A DNA stretch of 44,675 bases from NCBI GenBank assembly GCA_025358765.1, contig JANYIG010000236.1:1-44675 (forward strand), given 5' to 3'. The number at the start of each line of letters is the position of its first letter. Positions within the stretch are counted from its first letter, which is position 1. Under the pieces are notes generated by a model, which had not been told where the DNA came from, did no database searches, and worked only from the letters and a program-made list of their open reading frames with translations. Origin of the DNA: Candidatus Kapaibacterium sp. GTDB taxonomy: Bacteria; Bacteroidota; Ignavibacteria; Kapaibacteriales; UBA4661. The translations under genes were made by a program, and so were the position numbers. Of this stretch, positions 1 to 10,277 are shown piece by piece.

Positions 1-1337
1 CCAAGAAAGATAAATCCGATGGATTTGAAAATCTGTGTTCTGCTCCGAAGATCGCGTACAGTATAGCCAGCAAATGTTCCCGCCAATAGCGCACCAATAG
101 CCGTTTCGTAATCATTACCACGAACGCTTGCCATCATTAGCGCCATCGTCACTGTTGCAGTGAACGTCGTCCGAGAATCGAACAAAATAGCAATGAGCAT
201 GGACATTACCGGAATGCCAATGAAGTATTGAAGTGGAAGCGGCGATTGGACAACAGTGGTCAGCCACGATACGAACGCAATCACAACAATTGGCAGACTC
301 ACGCCTAACAACTGCGCGTTGTCATAATAAATTTTCTTACGAATGATAAAAAGATAAATTACAAACAACGCATAGAGTGCTGCAGCATGGATGAAGTTTC
401 CGAGCAAACCCGTAATGCTATAACTGCCTTTGTTGTAAAGGAATCGCGTGTACTCGGAAGAGCGAATTTTCTGCATCGTTGCTTCGGTAAGAGGTTCGCC
501 TTTAGCAACGATGATCTCGCCTTTGCGAACGATAGACGTTGTGCGCGGCACCGATTTTTCGGCTAATACGGCTGCTGCCTCGGAATAGTCGTAGGAATAG
601 ACGAGGTTTGTTTGTAAAAGTTTGGGCAAAAGATCATTGACAACATTAACTTCCGCGCCCTCGAACCCTTCCTGCACAAAGCGCTCCCACTGCGCTCTGT
701 ATAGTGATGAATCCATCAACTGTGAGGTAGGAAGTACTTGTTCCACCGTTGGCGAAATACGAACAATAATCGCTGGTGTTTTGATAAACGAACGTTGAAC
801 GTTTACTACGCCTCTGGCATACACTGTTCTCTGAAAACGGAGTAATGTGCCACAAATGGAGCGAACAAGTTGTTCACGGCGGGCAGGTGGAAATGCCATC
901 AAACGACCGATAGTCTCTGAGGAAAGAGCAGTAGTGCGCTCTGTGGGTAACTGCTCCGAATTCGTACCGAAAAATGAGGCGGTCACGGATTGTAGAATTT
1001 TTTCGCTTTTATCTAACATTCCATTGTCTGTGAATACAGGCAGCACGGAATCGCGGGCAGCCACAAGCTCCTTTGTATATTCTTGCTGTGGTTTATACAC
1101 TGGAAACGGGTATTCGGCAATAAGCGTTTCATGCTGCCATTCAGCACCAACGGACAAACGTTCGTTGGAACCAAAGCCCGTTGGAAAAAAGACAGTACAT
1201 AGAAGCACCGTCACAACGGCAATAACAATCCGCCCATACAGCGCATAGCGAACACCCTCTTGAGATTGCTCTTCTTGCGTTGTTTTTTCAGATTCTGTTT
1301 CTAATTTCTCGAACAGTGTTTGTTCACCTTTACCCAT
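1..1337 (-). CDS. 7TM-HD (PgpH-like) membrane protein, N-terminal extracellular and TM part; runs off the left edge
   Basis: Reverse-strand translation from ATG at 1337 (MGKGEQTLFEKLETESEKTTQEEQSQEGVRYALYGRIVIAVVTVLLCTVFFP...; later VPRTTSIVRKGEIIVAKGEPLTEATMQKI..., then multiple TM helices) is open to the window edge. The ORF is absent from the ORF track because it is incomplete. The 'V.KGE.I...G..lt' region and following TMs resemble 7TMR-HD proteins. Confidence 0.75.
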   Translation of the reverse strand, partial: MGKGEQTLFEKLETESEKTTQEEQSQEGVRYALYGRIVIAVVTVLLCTVFFPTGFGSNERLSVGAEWQHETLIAEYPFPVYKPQQEYTKELVAARDSVLPVFTDNGMLDKSEKILQSVTASFFGTNSEQLPTERTTALSSETIGRLMAFPPARREQLVRSICGTLLRFQRTVYARGVVNVQRSFIKTPAIIVRISPTVEQVLPTSQLMDSSLYRAQWERFVQEGFEGAEVNVVNDLLPKLLQTNLVYSYDYSEAAAVLAEKSVPRTTSIVRKGEIIVAKGEPLTEATMQKIRSSEYTRFLYNKGSYSITGLLGNFIHAAALYALFVIYLFIIRKKIYYDNAQLLGVSLPIVVIAFVSWLTTVVQSPLPLQYFIGIPVMSMLIAILFDSRTTFTATVTMALMMASVRGNDYETAIGALLAGTFAGYTVRDLRSRTQIFKSIGFIFL

Positions 1338-1491
1338 GGCAGATCAAAACTAAGGATGGTGGAAATGCGTCTGAATTGTTACAAAACAGATGTGTTCACA
1401 AACAACCATTCCAGAGCCTATCCATTGTTCTCTGTCAATGGAAATTAGGCGGTTATTTGAAGGGACATCGGTCACCCAAAATAGTCATAAA

Positions 1492-1638
1492 TTAATTCAC
1501 AATCACGCCCCAATTCGGAGCTGCGCCTTCGCTTGCCATATTCGTCACCATAAGATAAACTCTGGAAGCGGCTTCTCTTGACAACCGAAGAACTGTAACA
1601 GAAAATAGCAATAGCGATTGAATGGTAAGTACGTACAT
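1492..1638 (-). CDS. possible 48-aa small membrane-type protein (MYVLTIQSLLLFSVTVLRLSREAASRVYLMVTNMASEGAAPNWGVIVN)
   Basis: Short ORF in the gap between the Sua5-like gene and the 7TM-HD gene, with a hydrophobic N-terminal segment. No family recognised. Confidence 0.25.
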   Translation of the reverse strand: MYVLTIQSLLLFSVTVLRLSREAASRVYLMVTNMASEGAAPNWGVIVN

Positions 1639-1701
1639 CGTCTGTCGTTTTGCTATCGCGGTTCGTTTTTCTCGTCATACTTTCTGGAACACCGTCGTTT
1701 T

Positions 1702-2748
1702 TTACTTCCTGCTTGCCGCCTTCTGAATTCGGTTCATCAAACCCTCATTGTTTCTCACGTGTGGGTCGCAAACGAGAATAAGTGTGCCCACATTTTGCGC
1801 GTCGGCATTACGAAACATTGCATAGAGTGTTTGTTCGGAAAGAAGAAAGATGTCATGTTCAGGCTTTTTTACTGAATTTGACAGAATCCAAACCAGATTG
1901 CCCTGTTGCCCTTCAATTCCACGTGCGGTTTGCAGCGCTTCTGCCATTGAATCCACCAGTATAATCCTTGCTTCGGGCGCATAGTGGCGATATTTCATGC
2001 CGGGTGCAAGGGTAGGAAAACTTACCTCGGAAATCCCATCATTGCTTGTTTTAATGGCATAACTACCATGAACAACCTCATATCCTACCACGTCTTCCAA
2101 CATTTCTTTCGTGATGCTGCCCGGGCGCAAGATAACGGGCGGGTTCGTGAGGATATTTAGAACGGTAGATTCAATCCCCACTTCGCACGAGCCGCCGTCA
2201 ATCACAGCGGCAATACGCCCAGCAAGGTCATTCATCACGTGCTGCGCTTGTGTGGGGCTTGGGCGACCGGAGCGGTTTGCCGAAGGCGCTACGAGCGGCT
2301 CTCCGGCAGTACGGATAAGCGTTTCGGCGACGGGATGGGCGGGAAAACGCACCGCCACAGTGTTCAAGCCAGCCGTGACAGCATCGGGAACGGCAATGTG
2401 GCGCTCAAGCAACATTGTGAGCGGTCCCGGACAAAATCGTTCAAAAAGTGCATCAAACAATGGCGGAATGTTTATCGCAACGCGTTCCACATCCGTGCGA
2501 TCGGCACAATGCACGATGAGCGGATTGTCCGAAGGGCGACCTTTTGCCGTAAAAATCGCTCGCACTGCGCTTTCATTGAACACCATTGCACCCAAACCAT
2601 ATACCGTTTCGGTTGGAAACGCAACAAGTTCGCCCGCACGAAGCAAGTGTGCAGCATGGAGGATGTCGCCAGTAGAAGTCGAGAGCGATTGCGTTTGCAT
2701 GGAAAATGGAGCCTGAAGACGGTGTGTGAATTTCCTATTCAATTTCAA
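1702..2748 (-). CDS. L-threonylcarbamoyladenylate synthase (Sua5/YciO/YrdC family)
   Basis: Motifs GELVAFPTETVYGLGA, KGRPSDNPLIVH, APSANRSGRPSPT, VPSGSI-like 'ILRPGSIT', SPGMKYRHYAP-like 'APGMKYRHYAPEA', plus a C-terminal Sua5 domain. Start may be the Met at 2700. Confidence 0.93.
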   Translation of the reverse strand: MKLNRKFTHRLQAPFSMQTQSLSTSTGDILHAAHLLRAGELVAFPTETVYGLGAMVFNESAVRAIFTAKGRPSDNPLIVHCADRTDVERVAINIPPLFDALFERFCPGPLTMLLERHIAVPDAVTAGLNTVAVRFPAHPVAETLIRTAGEPLVAPSANRSGRPSPTQAQHVMNDLAGRIAAVIDGGSCEVGIESTVLNILTNPPVILRPGSITKEMLEDVVGYEVVHGSYAIKTSNDGISEVSFPTLAPGMKYRHYAPEARIILVDSMAEALQTARGIEGQQGNLVWILSNSVKKPEHDIFLLSEQTLYAMFRNADAQNVGTLILVCDPHVRNNEGLMNRIQKAASRK

Positions 2749-3472
2749 ATGCCTGTTTGCGCCGCAATAATGCTTGGTGGCGGGGTTTTATGCGTTTTTT
2801 TTGCAGTATGCCACGCATAATTGTCAGAATGTCGCCAAACGTCGAGTACGGATAATGTGGAATGCGATTACGGTTGCAGTAAGCGGCAAGAGCTTGTTTT
2901 GCAAAGATTATATCTGCGTGTTCGGCGGCACAAAAACCTGAGTATCCATCACCGATATAGACGATGAGCGCCTCTGGTGCAGCACTTTGTAACAACGCAT
3001 TACGTTTACATGAACCGCACATACATTGGCACGATTCGTTTGCCCCCCAAAATACAGGCGTAGCAGTGCTTTTATGTTGAGTATCACGGATGCTAAGATG
3101 ATTGCAAAAAACAGGAATATCACCTGCACCCTCGCGTTCCAGCACGGGCTTAATATAGGCATCGAAGCCATCACTCACGACGGTAAGCGGAATGGCACAT
3201 TCACGGCAGAATGCCACAAACGCCGGGAAATAGGGATCTGCGGGGTGTTCTAATGCCCACGTACGAATGCTTCCCAACGTTACGTCCGGCGAAAGCGATG
3301 CACACACCGCCCGCCAGTACTCCGTTACTGTCCATTCACCGCTTACAAGGCGTGGATAACAACCATCAAAATCGCCAAAATCCACAAAGAGTTTGTCGCC
3401 TAAGTCGCGTTGGCTGATTGTACCGTCAAAATCGCTAAAAATATGGATGGGGCGCAGAAGTCGAGTATTCAT
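2735..3472 (-). CDS. HAD-superfamily phosphatase, MtnX-like (2,3-diketo-5-methylthio-1-phosphopentane phosphatase-related)
   Basis: MNTRLLRPIHIFSDFDGTISQRDLGDKLF... DxDGT motif, VVSDGFDAYI, VYIGDGYSGFCAAEHADIIFAK. Start chosen at internal Met 3472. Confidence 0.8.
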   Translation of the reverse strand: MNTRLLRPIHIFSDFDGTISQRDLGDKLFVDFGDFDGCYPRLVSGEWTVTEYWRAVCASLSPDVTLGSIRTWALEHPADPYFPAFVAFCRECAIPLTVVSDGFDAYIKPVLEREGAGDIPVFCNHLSIRDTQHKSTATPVFWGANESCQCMCGSCKRNALLQSAAPEALIVYIGDGYSGFCAAEHADIIFAKQALAAYCNRNRIPHYPYSTFGDILTIMRGILQKKRIKPRHQALLRRKQAFEIE

Positions 3473-3479
3473 GCAGATA

Positions 3480-3692
3480 TTAGAGTGTTTGGGTGGGTTC
3501 TGTTGCCGATACGCTTGATGCCTCGGTGGTTTGCATTCGCACTTCCTCACGAACAGCTTTGGCAAACGCTCGCAATACTTGCATCTTCTTTCGGAGCCGC
3601 ACACCAGCTTCTTTATTACCTTTATCGTAACATTTTATGAAATCTTTCTCGAACGACTGTACTAATTCTTGCAGTTCTTGATAACGGTTCAT
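3480..3692 (-). CDS. small histone H1/Hc1-like basic protein
   Basis: 70 aa: 'SFEKDFIKCYDKGNKEAGVRLRKKMQVLRAFAKAVREE' resembles the KD....KGNK.AG.R.RK pattern of Bacteroidota Hc1-like proteins. Confidence 0.55.
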   Translation of the reverse strand: MNRYQELQELVQSFEKDFIKCYDKGNKEAGVRLRKKMQVLRAFAKAVREEVRMQTTEASSVSATEPTQTL

Positions 3693-3719
3693 AATACTAC
3701 GTGTAAAAACGGTTGATGA

Positions 3720-6602
3720 TTAACGATTGATAATGAACGGTACAAATTCATTCTTTTCAGCCGAACGCAAGCGAACAAAATACATTCCTGCGCCTAACCG
3801 AGCGGCGTTAAGGCGCGTTTGTTGTTTGCCAAGCGAGGCAGTGCCGACAAACGGCGTAGCAACAACCTGTCCAAGCATATTTACAACATCAAGCGTTATA
3901 TTTTGTTCTTTGCTGAGTTCGTACTCGAACGTTGCCACGTCATTCGCTGGGTTGGGCAAGACCGTAAGGTTTGGAGCGCCCCGATACTGCGCTGTTTGAG
4001 CAATCGTCCGCAATTCCTCGAGGCTCCGTCCAGCCAAAATCGCAAACGAAACTATCGTCGTTTGCCCGCGCGATAGCTGCATCGGTCCCGCTCCAATCAC
4101 GTCGGCAATATCCGTTATGGAAGAACGTTTTCGCCCGATGCCGCTCGAAAGTGCTTTCCATTTATCTGAGCGAGCAAAGCCATTTTCGGTAGCAATCGTA
4201 CTGTCCGGCGCGTTGCTGTTGTCCAGGGCGTAAAAATTCACTTTTTGGGGCGTGAGCAACTTCATCCCGATGAACGGCTGCGTCAGGTCTGCTTTGCTTT
4301 GAGCGATGGCGCAATTGCATTGGTCATCAAAAAACGTTTGATTTTTATCGTAATCGTCGCCTATGTCCCAATCAAAATATAATCCAACATACAGCGCCGA
4401 AAAGTCGCGGTTCGATGTGTTTGTAACGGCGTAAGATGTAATGATAAAATCTTGTGCTTCCGTGGTTGTGGATTGACTGATAGTCTGTTCAACGCTCACA
4501 CCCGCTTGGTTGTTTAGGTTGCGGTCGTGGAACCGTGCGGTGGCTGTGAGAATATTGCCGCTTTGTGCCATAGAGACAGTGAGCAATGTTGAACTAACAA
4601 AGTCGCGGTCGTTTGCACGTGAGTTGAGGCGAGCAACATTGGAAAGGCTGTCTTTGCCGCTTGCAATCATCAACGCGCCTTCGTAAAGCAGGTTCGGACT
4701 GCCTCGATAGCTAAAACCATCACCTTGTTTATTCGCTGGATAATCATTGAACCCAATGCTTCCTGTGCTATTGAGCGTCGAAGTGATGTTGTTCGCCGCG
4801 ACTGTTTTAAACGAGGGATTTACCAATAGCGTAATGGTTTCATTGCCAAGAATTTTGCCACTTCCATCCACAAACGAGACCACAAGCGGCAACGAAAAAT
4901 TCTCCGATGCGTTCACGGGCATCGTCAGCGCAAGGCGCGTGGTAATCGTACGCTCCTCGTTTGTCGCAAAGGAGCCGAGCGCGATGGAAGGCGTGGTTAT
5001 CTTCGGCGCATTTTGCCCGCTGAGTGTTGGCGTTGTTATCACGGCGCGAGCGTTGGTAACGCTTGCAAGCAAGTTTTTTACCGTGAGGATGATTTCGACA
5101 GATTCGCCGGATTCTAAAAAGCCATTTCCGCTTGCGTCTTGCACCGCCGTGCGTGACAACTTCATCCTCGCCGCATTGGTAATACTGACGGCGTTGAAGG
5201 CGTTGACGCGCCCCGTGCCGATAAGCCCAATATAATCGCTGTTTAGAGAGTCAATGTTGTCGGCAGTGGCTTGGAGTTGTGCCATAATTTGTTCGCCCGT
5301 CATGCTTGGAAAGCGCATCTTGACGAGCGCTGCAACACCAGCGACAACAGGAGAAGACATGGAAGTACCATTGTCTGCGCCATACAAATTGCCGGGAAAT
5401 GTAGCAAAAACACTTTGTCCGGGAGCAGCAATACCAACGCTTGCGTGGAAGTTCGAGAACCCTGACTTATAATCGAAATTGTCCACCGATGCCACGGACA
5501 ACACGCCCGGATATGACGCGGGGTAATTTTCTTCATTTGTGCCGTCATTGCCAGCGGCGGCAGTAATGATGCTCCCCATAGCAAGCGCCATTTTCACAAG
5601 TTCATGCTCGGCGTTTGCACTGCCCGTCACACTCCAACTACAGTTGATGACGTGAGCGCCCATGGAAGCCGCATAAAGAATGGCTTGGAAGCCTTTATCA
5701 ACGTTTCGAGAGGGTGTGTCTGTGCTGATTTTGATTGGCAGCAATCGAAGACGCGGTACATCGCCTGCTACACCCGCCGCACCAAGAGCGTTGTTCGTCA
5801 CGGCTCCTGCAATTCCCCCAACGTGCGTTCCATGCCGATGACCGGGCTTCGGGTCGTTATCCGCCATTGTACCATCTGCACCAATAAAATCCCAGCCATG
5901 CCAGTCATCTACTTTGCCGTTGTTATCGTCATCCACGCCGTTCGAGCGTTTGTCACGTCCTTGAGCATCGGTTCCCATTTCCCCCGCATTTGTGAACATA
6001 TTCGCTGCCAAATCTTCGTGGTCGTAGTCAATACCCGTATCAACAATTGCCACAATCACGGCGGAGGAATCTTTTTTGAATTTTTTCACTTCATCCCACG
6101 CCTCAAAAGCGTGGATAAGGGACAGATGCCCCTGCGAGCCTACAAATGGGTCATTCGGTTTGTCCGTGAGCGTCTGTTGGTTCATTGGTTCGGCGTATTC
6201 CACATCGCGGAGCGACGACAGTTTGCGAGCGGTGCCGAGGATATCAAGTGTGGATGCCACATTGACGACGCATATCCGTGTGATGCCCTCCACGAACGCC
6301 TTCGGGTCTTGTTCCGTGTGGTCTGCCACAAAACGCTTCACACCTTGCAACAAGCCATCATCCACAAACGGTTCGGTGGTGTGATTCCCCACAAAACGCT
6401 TGAGCGTTGGAACCTCGCCTGTGCGCCCAGCACGGAGCCACGCGCTGCCAAAGTCAGAATTTGCGCGAAATTTGATGACAAGTTTGTTCGGCACATACTT
6501 CGCAGAAGTCGCGTTTGCTACTGCTGTGATTGGTGATTGAGCATACATGCTGGTTGTGAGGTTTACAAAACAGCACAGTGTCAATATAAAAAAGGTTTTC
6601 AT
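3720..6602 (-). CDS. secreted S8 (subtilisin-family) serine protease with T9SS type A C-terminal sorting domain
   Basis: Signal peptide; catalytic motifs IVDTGIDYDHED, GHRHGTHVGGIAGA, NGTSMSSPVVAGVAAL. C-terminal PNPANDVATFEYEL...VVNMLGQVV...LGAGMYFVRL matches the Por/T9SS CTD. Confidence 0.95.
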   Translation of the reverse strand: MKTFFILTLCCFVNLTTSMYAQSPITAVANATSAKYVPNKLVIKFRANSDFGSAWLRAGRTGEVPTLKRFVGNHTTEPFVDDGLLQGVKRFVADHTEQDPKAFVEGITRICVVNVASTLDILGTARKLSSLRDVEYAEPMNQQTLTDKPNDPFVGSQGHLSLIHAFEAWDEVKKFKKDSSAVIVAIVDTGIDYDHEDLAANMFTNAGEMGTDAQGRDKRSNGVDDDNNGKVDDWHGWDFIGADGTMADNDPKPGHRHGTHVGGIAGAVTNNALGAAGVAGDVPRLRLLPIKISTDTPSRNVDKGFQAILYAASMGAHVINCSWSVTGSANAEHELVKMALAMGSIITAAAGNDGTNEENYPASYPGVLSVASVDNFDYKSGFSNFHASVGIAAPGQSVFATFPGNLYGADNGTSMSSPVVAGVAALVKMRFPSMTGEQIMAQLQATADNIDSLNSDYIGLIGTGRVNAFNAVSITNAARMKLSRTAVQDASGNGFLESGESVEIILTVKNLLASVTNARAVITTPTLSGQNAPKITTPSIALGSFATNEERTITTRLALTMPVNASENFSLPLVVSFVDGSGKILGNETITLLVNPSFKTVAANNITSTLNSTGSIGFNDYPANKQGDGFSYRGSPNLLYEGALMIASGKDSLSNVARLNSRANDRDFVSSTLLTVSMAQSGNILTATARFHDRNLNNQAGVSVEQTISQSTTTEAQDFIITSYAVTNTSNRDFSALYVGLYFDWDIGDDYDKNQTFFDDQCNCAIAQSKADLTQPFIGMKLLTPQKVNFYALDNSNAPDSTIATENGFARSDKWKALSSGIGRKRSSITDIADVIGAGPMQLSRGQTTIVSFAILAGRSLEELRTIAQTAQYRGAPNLTVLPNPANDVATFEYELSKEQNITLDVVNMLGQVVATPFVGTASLGKQQTRLNAARLGAGMYFVRLRSAEKNEFVPFIINR

Positions 6603-6680
6603 GGCGCTTATTCTGGTACGATGTGGTGCGGTGCAATGTGATTATGAGTGAACATGATTGTACGAATGTACAAAAATAAC

Positions 6681-6722
6681 AAGTCTGCTCCAACGGAGTT
6701 ACAATCCGTGTGAAGCAGACTT
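6681..6722 (-). terminator. hairpin downstream of TonB-dependent receptor, putative Rho-independent terminator
   Basis: aagtctgct(c)caacgga-gttacaa-tccgtgtgaagcagactt: 9-bp plus 5-bp paired arms. Read on the minus strand it is followed by GTTATTTTTG. Confidence 0.6.
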
Positions 6723-6745
6723 AAGGCAAACAGCGTGAATGGGAT

Positions 6746-9571
6746 TTAGAACGTAAACGAAATCTTTCCGTAGAGGAAACGTCCGTTGAAGCCAAAGGGT
6801 GAACCACCCGGATACGGCAACGTAGAGCCGGCAAGCGATCCTGAGTTGACAAAAGCACCTGTAAAAGGATTGGTCACTAAGCGCTGTTCTTGAAACTTAT
6901 CGGGATAGACATCAAAAATATTGTTCATACCAAACGACAGACGCAAACCTTTGATGAGCGCGAAGGAAATATCAATATCGCTGACCCATTTTGCGGAGAA
7001 AGTCTGGTCAAAAATATAGATTACTTCTTTTGTTGTTGGATTCGTTACTGTTGTATTATCAAACGATGTAAATTCGCCAAAGCGTACCGTACGGAGCATA
7101 ATCGCAAGGTCTTGGAAGCTCTTCAGGTTGTAGTTCAACGTCAGTTGCAGGTTTGTTTGGGGTTGACCATGTTCAAAACGACCACGTTCAACATGGTCAA
7201 ATAAGTTCGCACCTACACCAATAAGCTGTGACGGCGTTGCGGAGACACGGGTTACTTCGGTTTGATTCCAGCTGAACCCGGCAGTAAGGCGCAACAAACC
7301 AGCGTCGGCTAAATCCAGACCGTAGCGAGCAACAACCTCTACGCCGTTAGTGCGTGTGTCAATGGCGTTCGTGAAATATCGCCCACCTGCCACGCCTAAT
7401 ATACCATTGCGAGCAAGAAGGGCAAGAACCGAGTCGCCCGTGAAGTTGCCAGTAAACACGATGCGGTCAGTGATGCTGATGTTGTAATAATCTGCCGTGA
7501 TGGATAGATTTTGTACAGGCTCAAGTGCAAAACCGCCACTGATGTTCAGCGATTTTTCTGCTTTCAAATCCTGAGCGCCCATCAAACGTCCGGCAGCACT
7601 GGTAACGGGAAAGCTGGAAATATCAAACGGAACGCCGCCAATAAAGTTGGTAGCGGTTGCCGAATAATATGTTTGTTGAAGCGATGGTGCACGGAAACCC
7701 GTACTCACACCACCGCGGAAGGCGAATCCGGGTGCAAACTCGTAGCGTGTGGCAAATTTACCCGTAACGGTCGAGCCAAAATCACTATAATTCTCAAACC
7801 GTGCTGCTACACTTACTAACCATTGCTCAGTGAACTTTGTTTCCAAGTCCGCATATAGCGAAATGTTATTACGCGAAGCATCCGTAAGGTCTTTGGGTTG
7901 ATAACCCGGAAAGCCTTGCGCTCCTGCGGCTGGAGCACCACCGGCTGGAGTTTTATTGATAGTGATACCCTTTGCGCCAACATTGCCCGGTTGATTCACC
8001 CATGAAGCTGAATCGCCCGCTTGGATTTTGTAATTTTCCGAACGGAACTCCGCGCCAAATGCCACATTGAGCGGTGCGGCAAGTCCGGCATTAAAAGCAC
8101 GGAAAATGTCGAAGTTGAGGGAATTTTGGGTGTAGATAAGCGTACCGGCGTAAAACTGTGTTGGGCTGCTTGTGCCGAGCGAAGCGTTCACACTGTTTGT
8201 CACGTCATATCGGAGATTATTACGTCCGAAGCTCTCACTCAGGTCGTATGTCCAGCCTCCAATGTCACCTTTGGAACCAACAGCAAAGGAAAGGTCGTAA
8301 ATATCTGCTTTGATATAGGGTAAAAAGCCATCAGGAAAAATAGAAGGGACGTTGTTTGCATTGCTAGCAACGCGGAAGTTTGCTGCGGACTCGCCTTTGC
8401 GAATGGTGTAGCCACCGAACGCATAAAGGTTCACTTCTTGCGAAATGGGAAGATTCGCATTGATCATGCCTCCGCCATCGGTCGTTGCAGCATCACCCAA
8501 ACGAAAGCGTTGAGGCCACGTGCTTGCATCGGTGCTAACAGGATTTTTGAGCGAAGGGTTTGTCGCGAGTTGTGCCGCGGAGTATTGCGAGCGAAAATCT
8601 CCCGCCGCGCGGTTAGTATAGCCCCTGTCGCGGTATTCGCCAGAGATGTGAACGCCACCGCCATTTGGCAGCGCAAAACCGTAATCGCCTGTAAGGTCAA
8701 TCACCTTGCCGTCGCCAACCGAGCATTGCCCGACCTGTCCCGACAGGTTTAATGCGTTATCATTACGAAGAATAATATTGATAACACCAGCAATAGCATC
8801 GGAGCCGTATTGAGCAGCTGCACCGTCGCGCAAAACTTCAATGCGGTCTATAGCATTGCCGGGAAGAGCATTCATGTCAACGCCTGCCGAACCGCGTCCA
8901 ACAGTGCCGTTCACGTTAATGAGTGCCGAGCTATGACGGCGTTTGCCGTTGACAAGTACTAACACCTGATCGGGTCCTAATCCGCGAATCGTTGCGGGGC
9001 GCACGTGGTCAGAGCCGTCTGCAATCGAAGGGCGCGGAAAGTTGAACGAGGGTACAGCAAACTGAATCATTTGATTTACCTCCGTAAGCCCTGATTGGCG
9101 CATTTCGGCAGCAGGAATCACATCCACCGGTACGGGAGCCTCCACAACAGTACGGTCAGAGCGGCGTGTACCCAGCACGACGGCTTCCGCTGTGCGAACA
9201 AGGTCTTCTTGGAGTTCAAAATTTTGCTCCGTTGTTTGTCCGGCGGTAATTGTAACAGATCGTTTTGCACCTTTGTACGACGTAAAACTCACTTGTACGT
9301 CGTAGGTTCCGGCTGGAACATCGAACGAATAGGTTCCATCAGGTTTTGCAGCCGCGCCGCGTCGCACACTGGCGATGTAAACCCGTGCGGAAAGTGCTTC
9401 TTTCGATTTCACATCCATAACTTTGCCTTTAAGCGTACCGTTTTGAGCGCGAATCGAGGGTGCACATAGCATACACACGCCAAATGCAGCCGCAAGCCAG
9501 AGCAATGGAATATACGTTGCACGATGCTTGGTGTGCTTCGTGTGCTGAGAAAAATGTAGAGAATTGGTCAT
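6746..9571 (-). CDS. TonB-dependent receptor with N-terminal carboxypeptidase-like regulatory domain
   Basis: NGTLKGKVMDVKSKEALSARVYI... (CarboxypepD_reg), plug ('TIRGLGPDQVLVLVNGKRRHSS...VEVLRDGAAAQYGSDAIAGVINIIL'), beta-barrel ending in KISFTF. Confidence 0.95.
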   Translation of the reverse strand: MTNSLHFSQHTKHTKHRATYIPLLWLAAAFGVCMLCAPSIRAQNGTLKGKVMDVKSKEALSARVYIASVRRGAAAKPDGTYSFDVPAGTYDVQVSFTSYKGAKRSVTITAGQTTEQNFELQEDLVRTAEAVVLGTRRSDRTVVEAPVPVDVIPAAEMRQSGLTEVNQMIQFAVPSFNFPRPSIADGSDHVRPATIRGLGPDQVLVLVNGKRRHSSALINVNGTVGRGSAGVDMNALPGNAIDRIEVLRDGAAAQYGSDAIAGVINIILRNDNALNLSGQVGQCSVGDGKVIDLTGDYGFALPNGGGVHISGEYRDRGYTNRAAGDFRSQYSAAQLATNPSLKNPVSTDASTWPQRFRLGDAATTDGGGMINANLPISQEVNLYAFGGYTIRKGESAANFRVASNANNVPSIFPDGFLPYIKADIYDLSFAVGSKGDIGGWTYDLSESFGRNNLRYDVTNSVNASLGTSSPTQFYAGTLIYTQNSLNFDIFRAFNAGLAAPLNVAFGAEFRSENYKIQAGDSASWVNQPGNVGAKGITINKTPAGGAPAAGAQGFPGYQPKDLTDASRNNISLYADLETKFTEQWLVSVAARFENYSDFGSTVTGKFATRYEFAPGFAFRGGVSTGFRAPSLQQTYYSATATNFIGGVPFDISSFPVTSAAGRLMGAQDLKAEKSLNISGGFALEPVQNLSITADYYNISITDRIVFTGNFTGDSVLALLARNGILGVAGGRYFTNAIDTRTNGVEVVARYGLDLADAGLLRLTAGFSWNQTEVTRVSATPSQLIGVGANLFDHVERGRFEHGQPQTNLQLTLNYNLKSFQDLAIMLRTVRFGEFTSFDNTTVTNPTTKEVIYIFDQTFSAKWVSDIDISFALIKGLRLSFGMNNIFDVYPDKFQEQRLVTNPFTGAFVNSGSLAGSTLPYPGGSPFGFNGRFLYGKISFTF

Positions 9572-9783
9572 CGTATTTCTCCCGAAAGACTGTTAAAGAA
9601 TAATGGAAACAGGGTCGGTAATATGCAATAAATCTTTGCAAGAATCAATAGCTATTGCACGTTTGTGATATGCTATAGAATGAAGGAAGAAAAAGTTTGC
9701 ACATCTGCCTTAACCGTGCGATTTTGCAGACAGAATCATCGTCTTGAAAACCAGTCTTGAACACACGTTTGAAGGAGTCATTT

Positions 9784-10104
9784 ATGTCCGCAATGCACAC
9801 GTACCCCGTTCTAAATATTTCCGAAACCTACATCCGCCAGTGCGTGTATGATACGTTGCCCGAAGAAGTCCGCAGCGCCATGAATTTCGAGGAGTTTCGC
9901 GCCCAGATGAACCCAGAGGATTATCGCTATTTTGCGGCATCACTCTCTGATTTGATAAACGATTACGTGGTCGAAAACGACCTGTTCGCACAGTTCTTAT
10001 CGCAAGCGGTAGATGACACAGTATCCAAAAGCGAGGTACTCTCAAAACTCTACTTGAATAAAAACATTGATCGAACGACGGAAGATGATATGAACGGGAA
10101 ATAA
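9784..10104 (+). CDS. hypothetical acidic protein
   Basis: 106 aa ORF from ATG 9784 (MSAMHTYPVLNISETYIRQCVYDTLPEEVRSAMNFEEF...), intergenic location, no overlap with other convincing genes. Confidence 0.6.
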   Translation: MSAMHTYPVLNISETYIRQCVYDTLPEEVRSAMNFEEFRAQMNPEDYRYFAASLSDLINDYVVENDLFAQFLSQAVDDTVSKSEVLSKLYLNKNIDRTTEDDMNGK

Positions 10105-10201
10105 GGGTTGGGAATATAGGAAGATGAATATGGGGAGATTGTGTGTGGGAGTTTTTCTCTAACTCGTCAGATAACTTATGAACTGAGCAAGAATCCGCTC
10201 C

Positions 10202-10250
10202 TGAGCCTGTCGAAGGATGGAAAGCATTACGGTACCCTTCGACAGGCTCA
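10202..10250. repeat. palindromic REP-like element (TGAGCCTGTCGAAGG ... CCTTCGACAGGCTCA)
   Basis: Perfect 15-bp inverted repeat at 10202-10216 / 10236-10250 between two convergent genes. Confidence 0.8.
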
Positions 10251-10277
10251 AGATTCCTGATCAATCATACAAATTCT

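Noticed and set aside
2111-2820. Overlapping plus-strand ORFs opposite the Sua5 gene
   Set aside because: Shadow ORFs; the minus-strand Sua5 translation is unambiguous.
6076-6384. 102-aa plus-strand ORF inside the subtilisin N-terminal region
   Set aside because: Antisense shadow with low-complexity Ser/Thr content.
5604-6536. 310-aa plus-strand ORF antisense to the subtilisin gene
   Set aside because: Antisense shadow of conserved protease motifs; Cys/His/Arg-rich and not protein-like.
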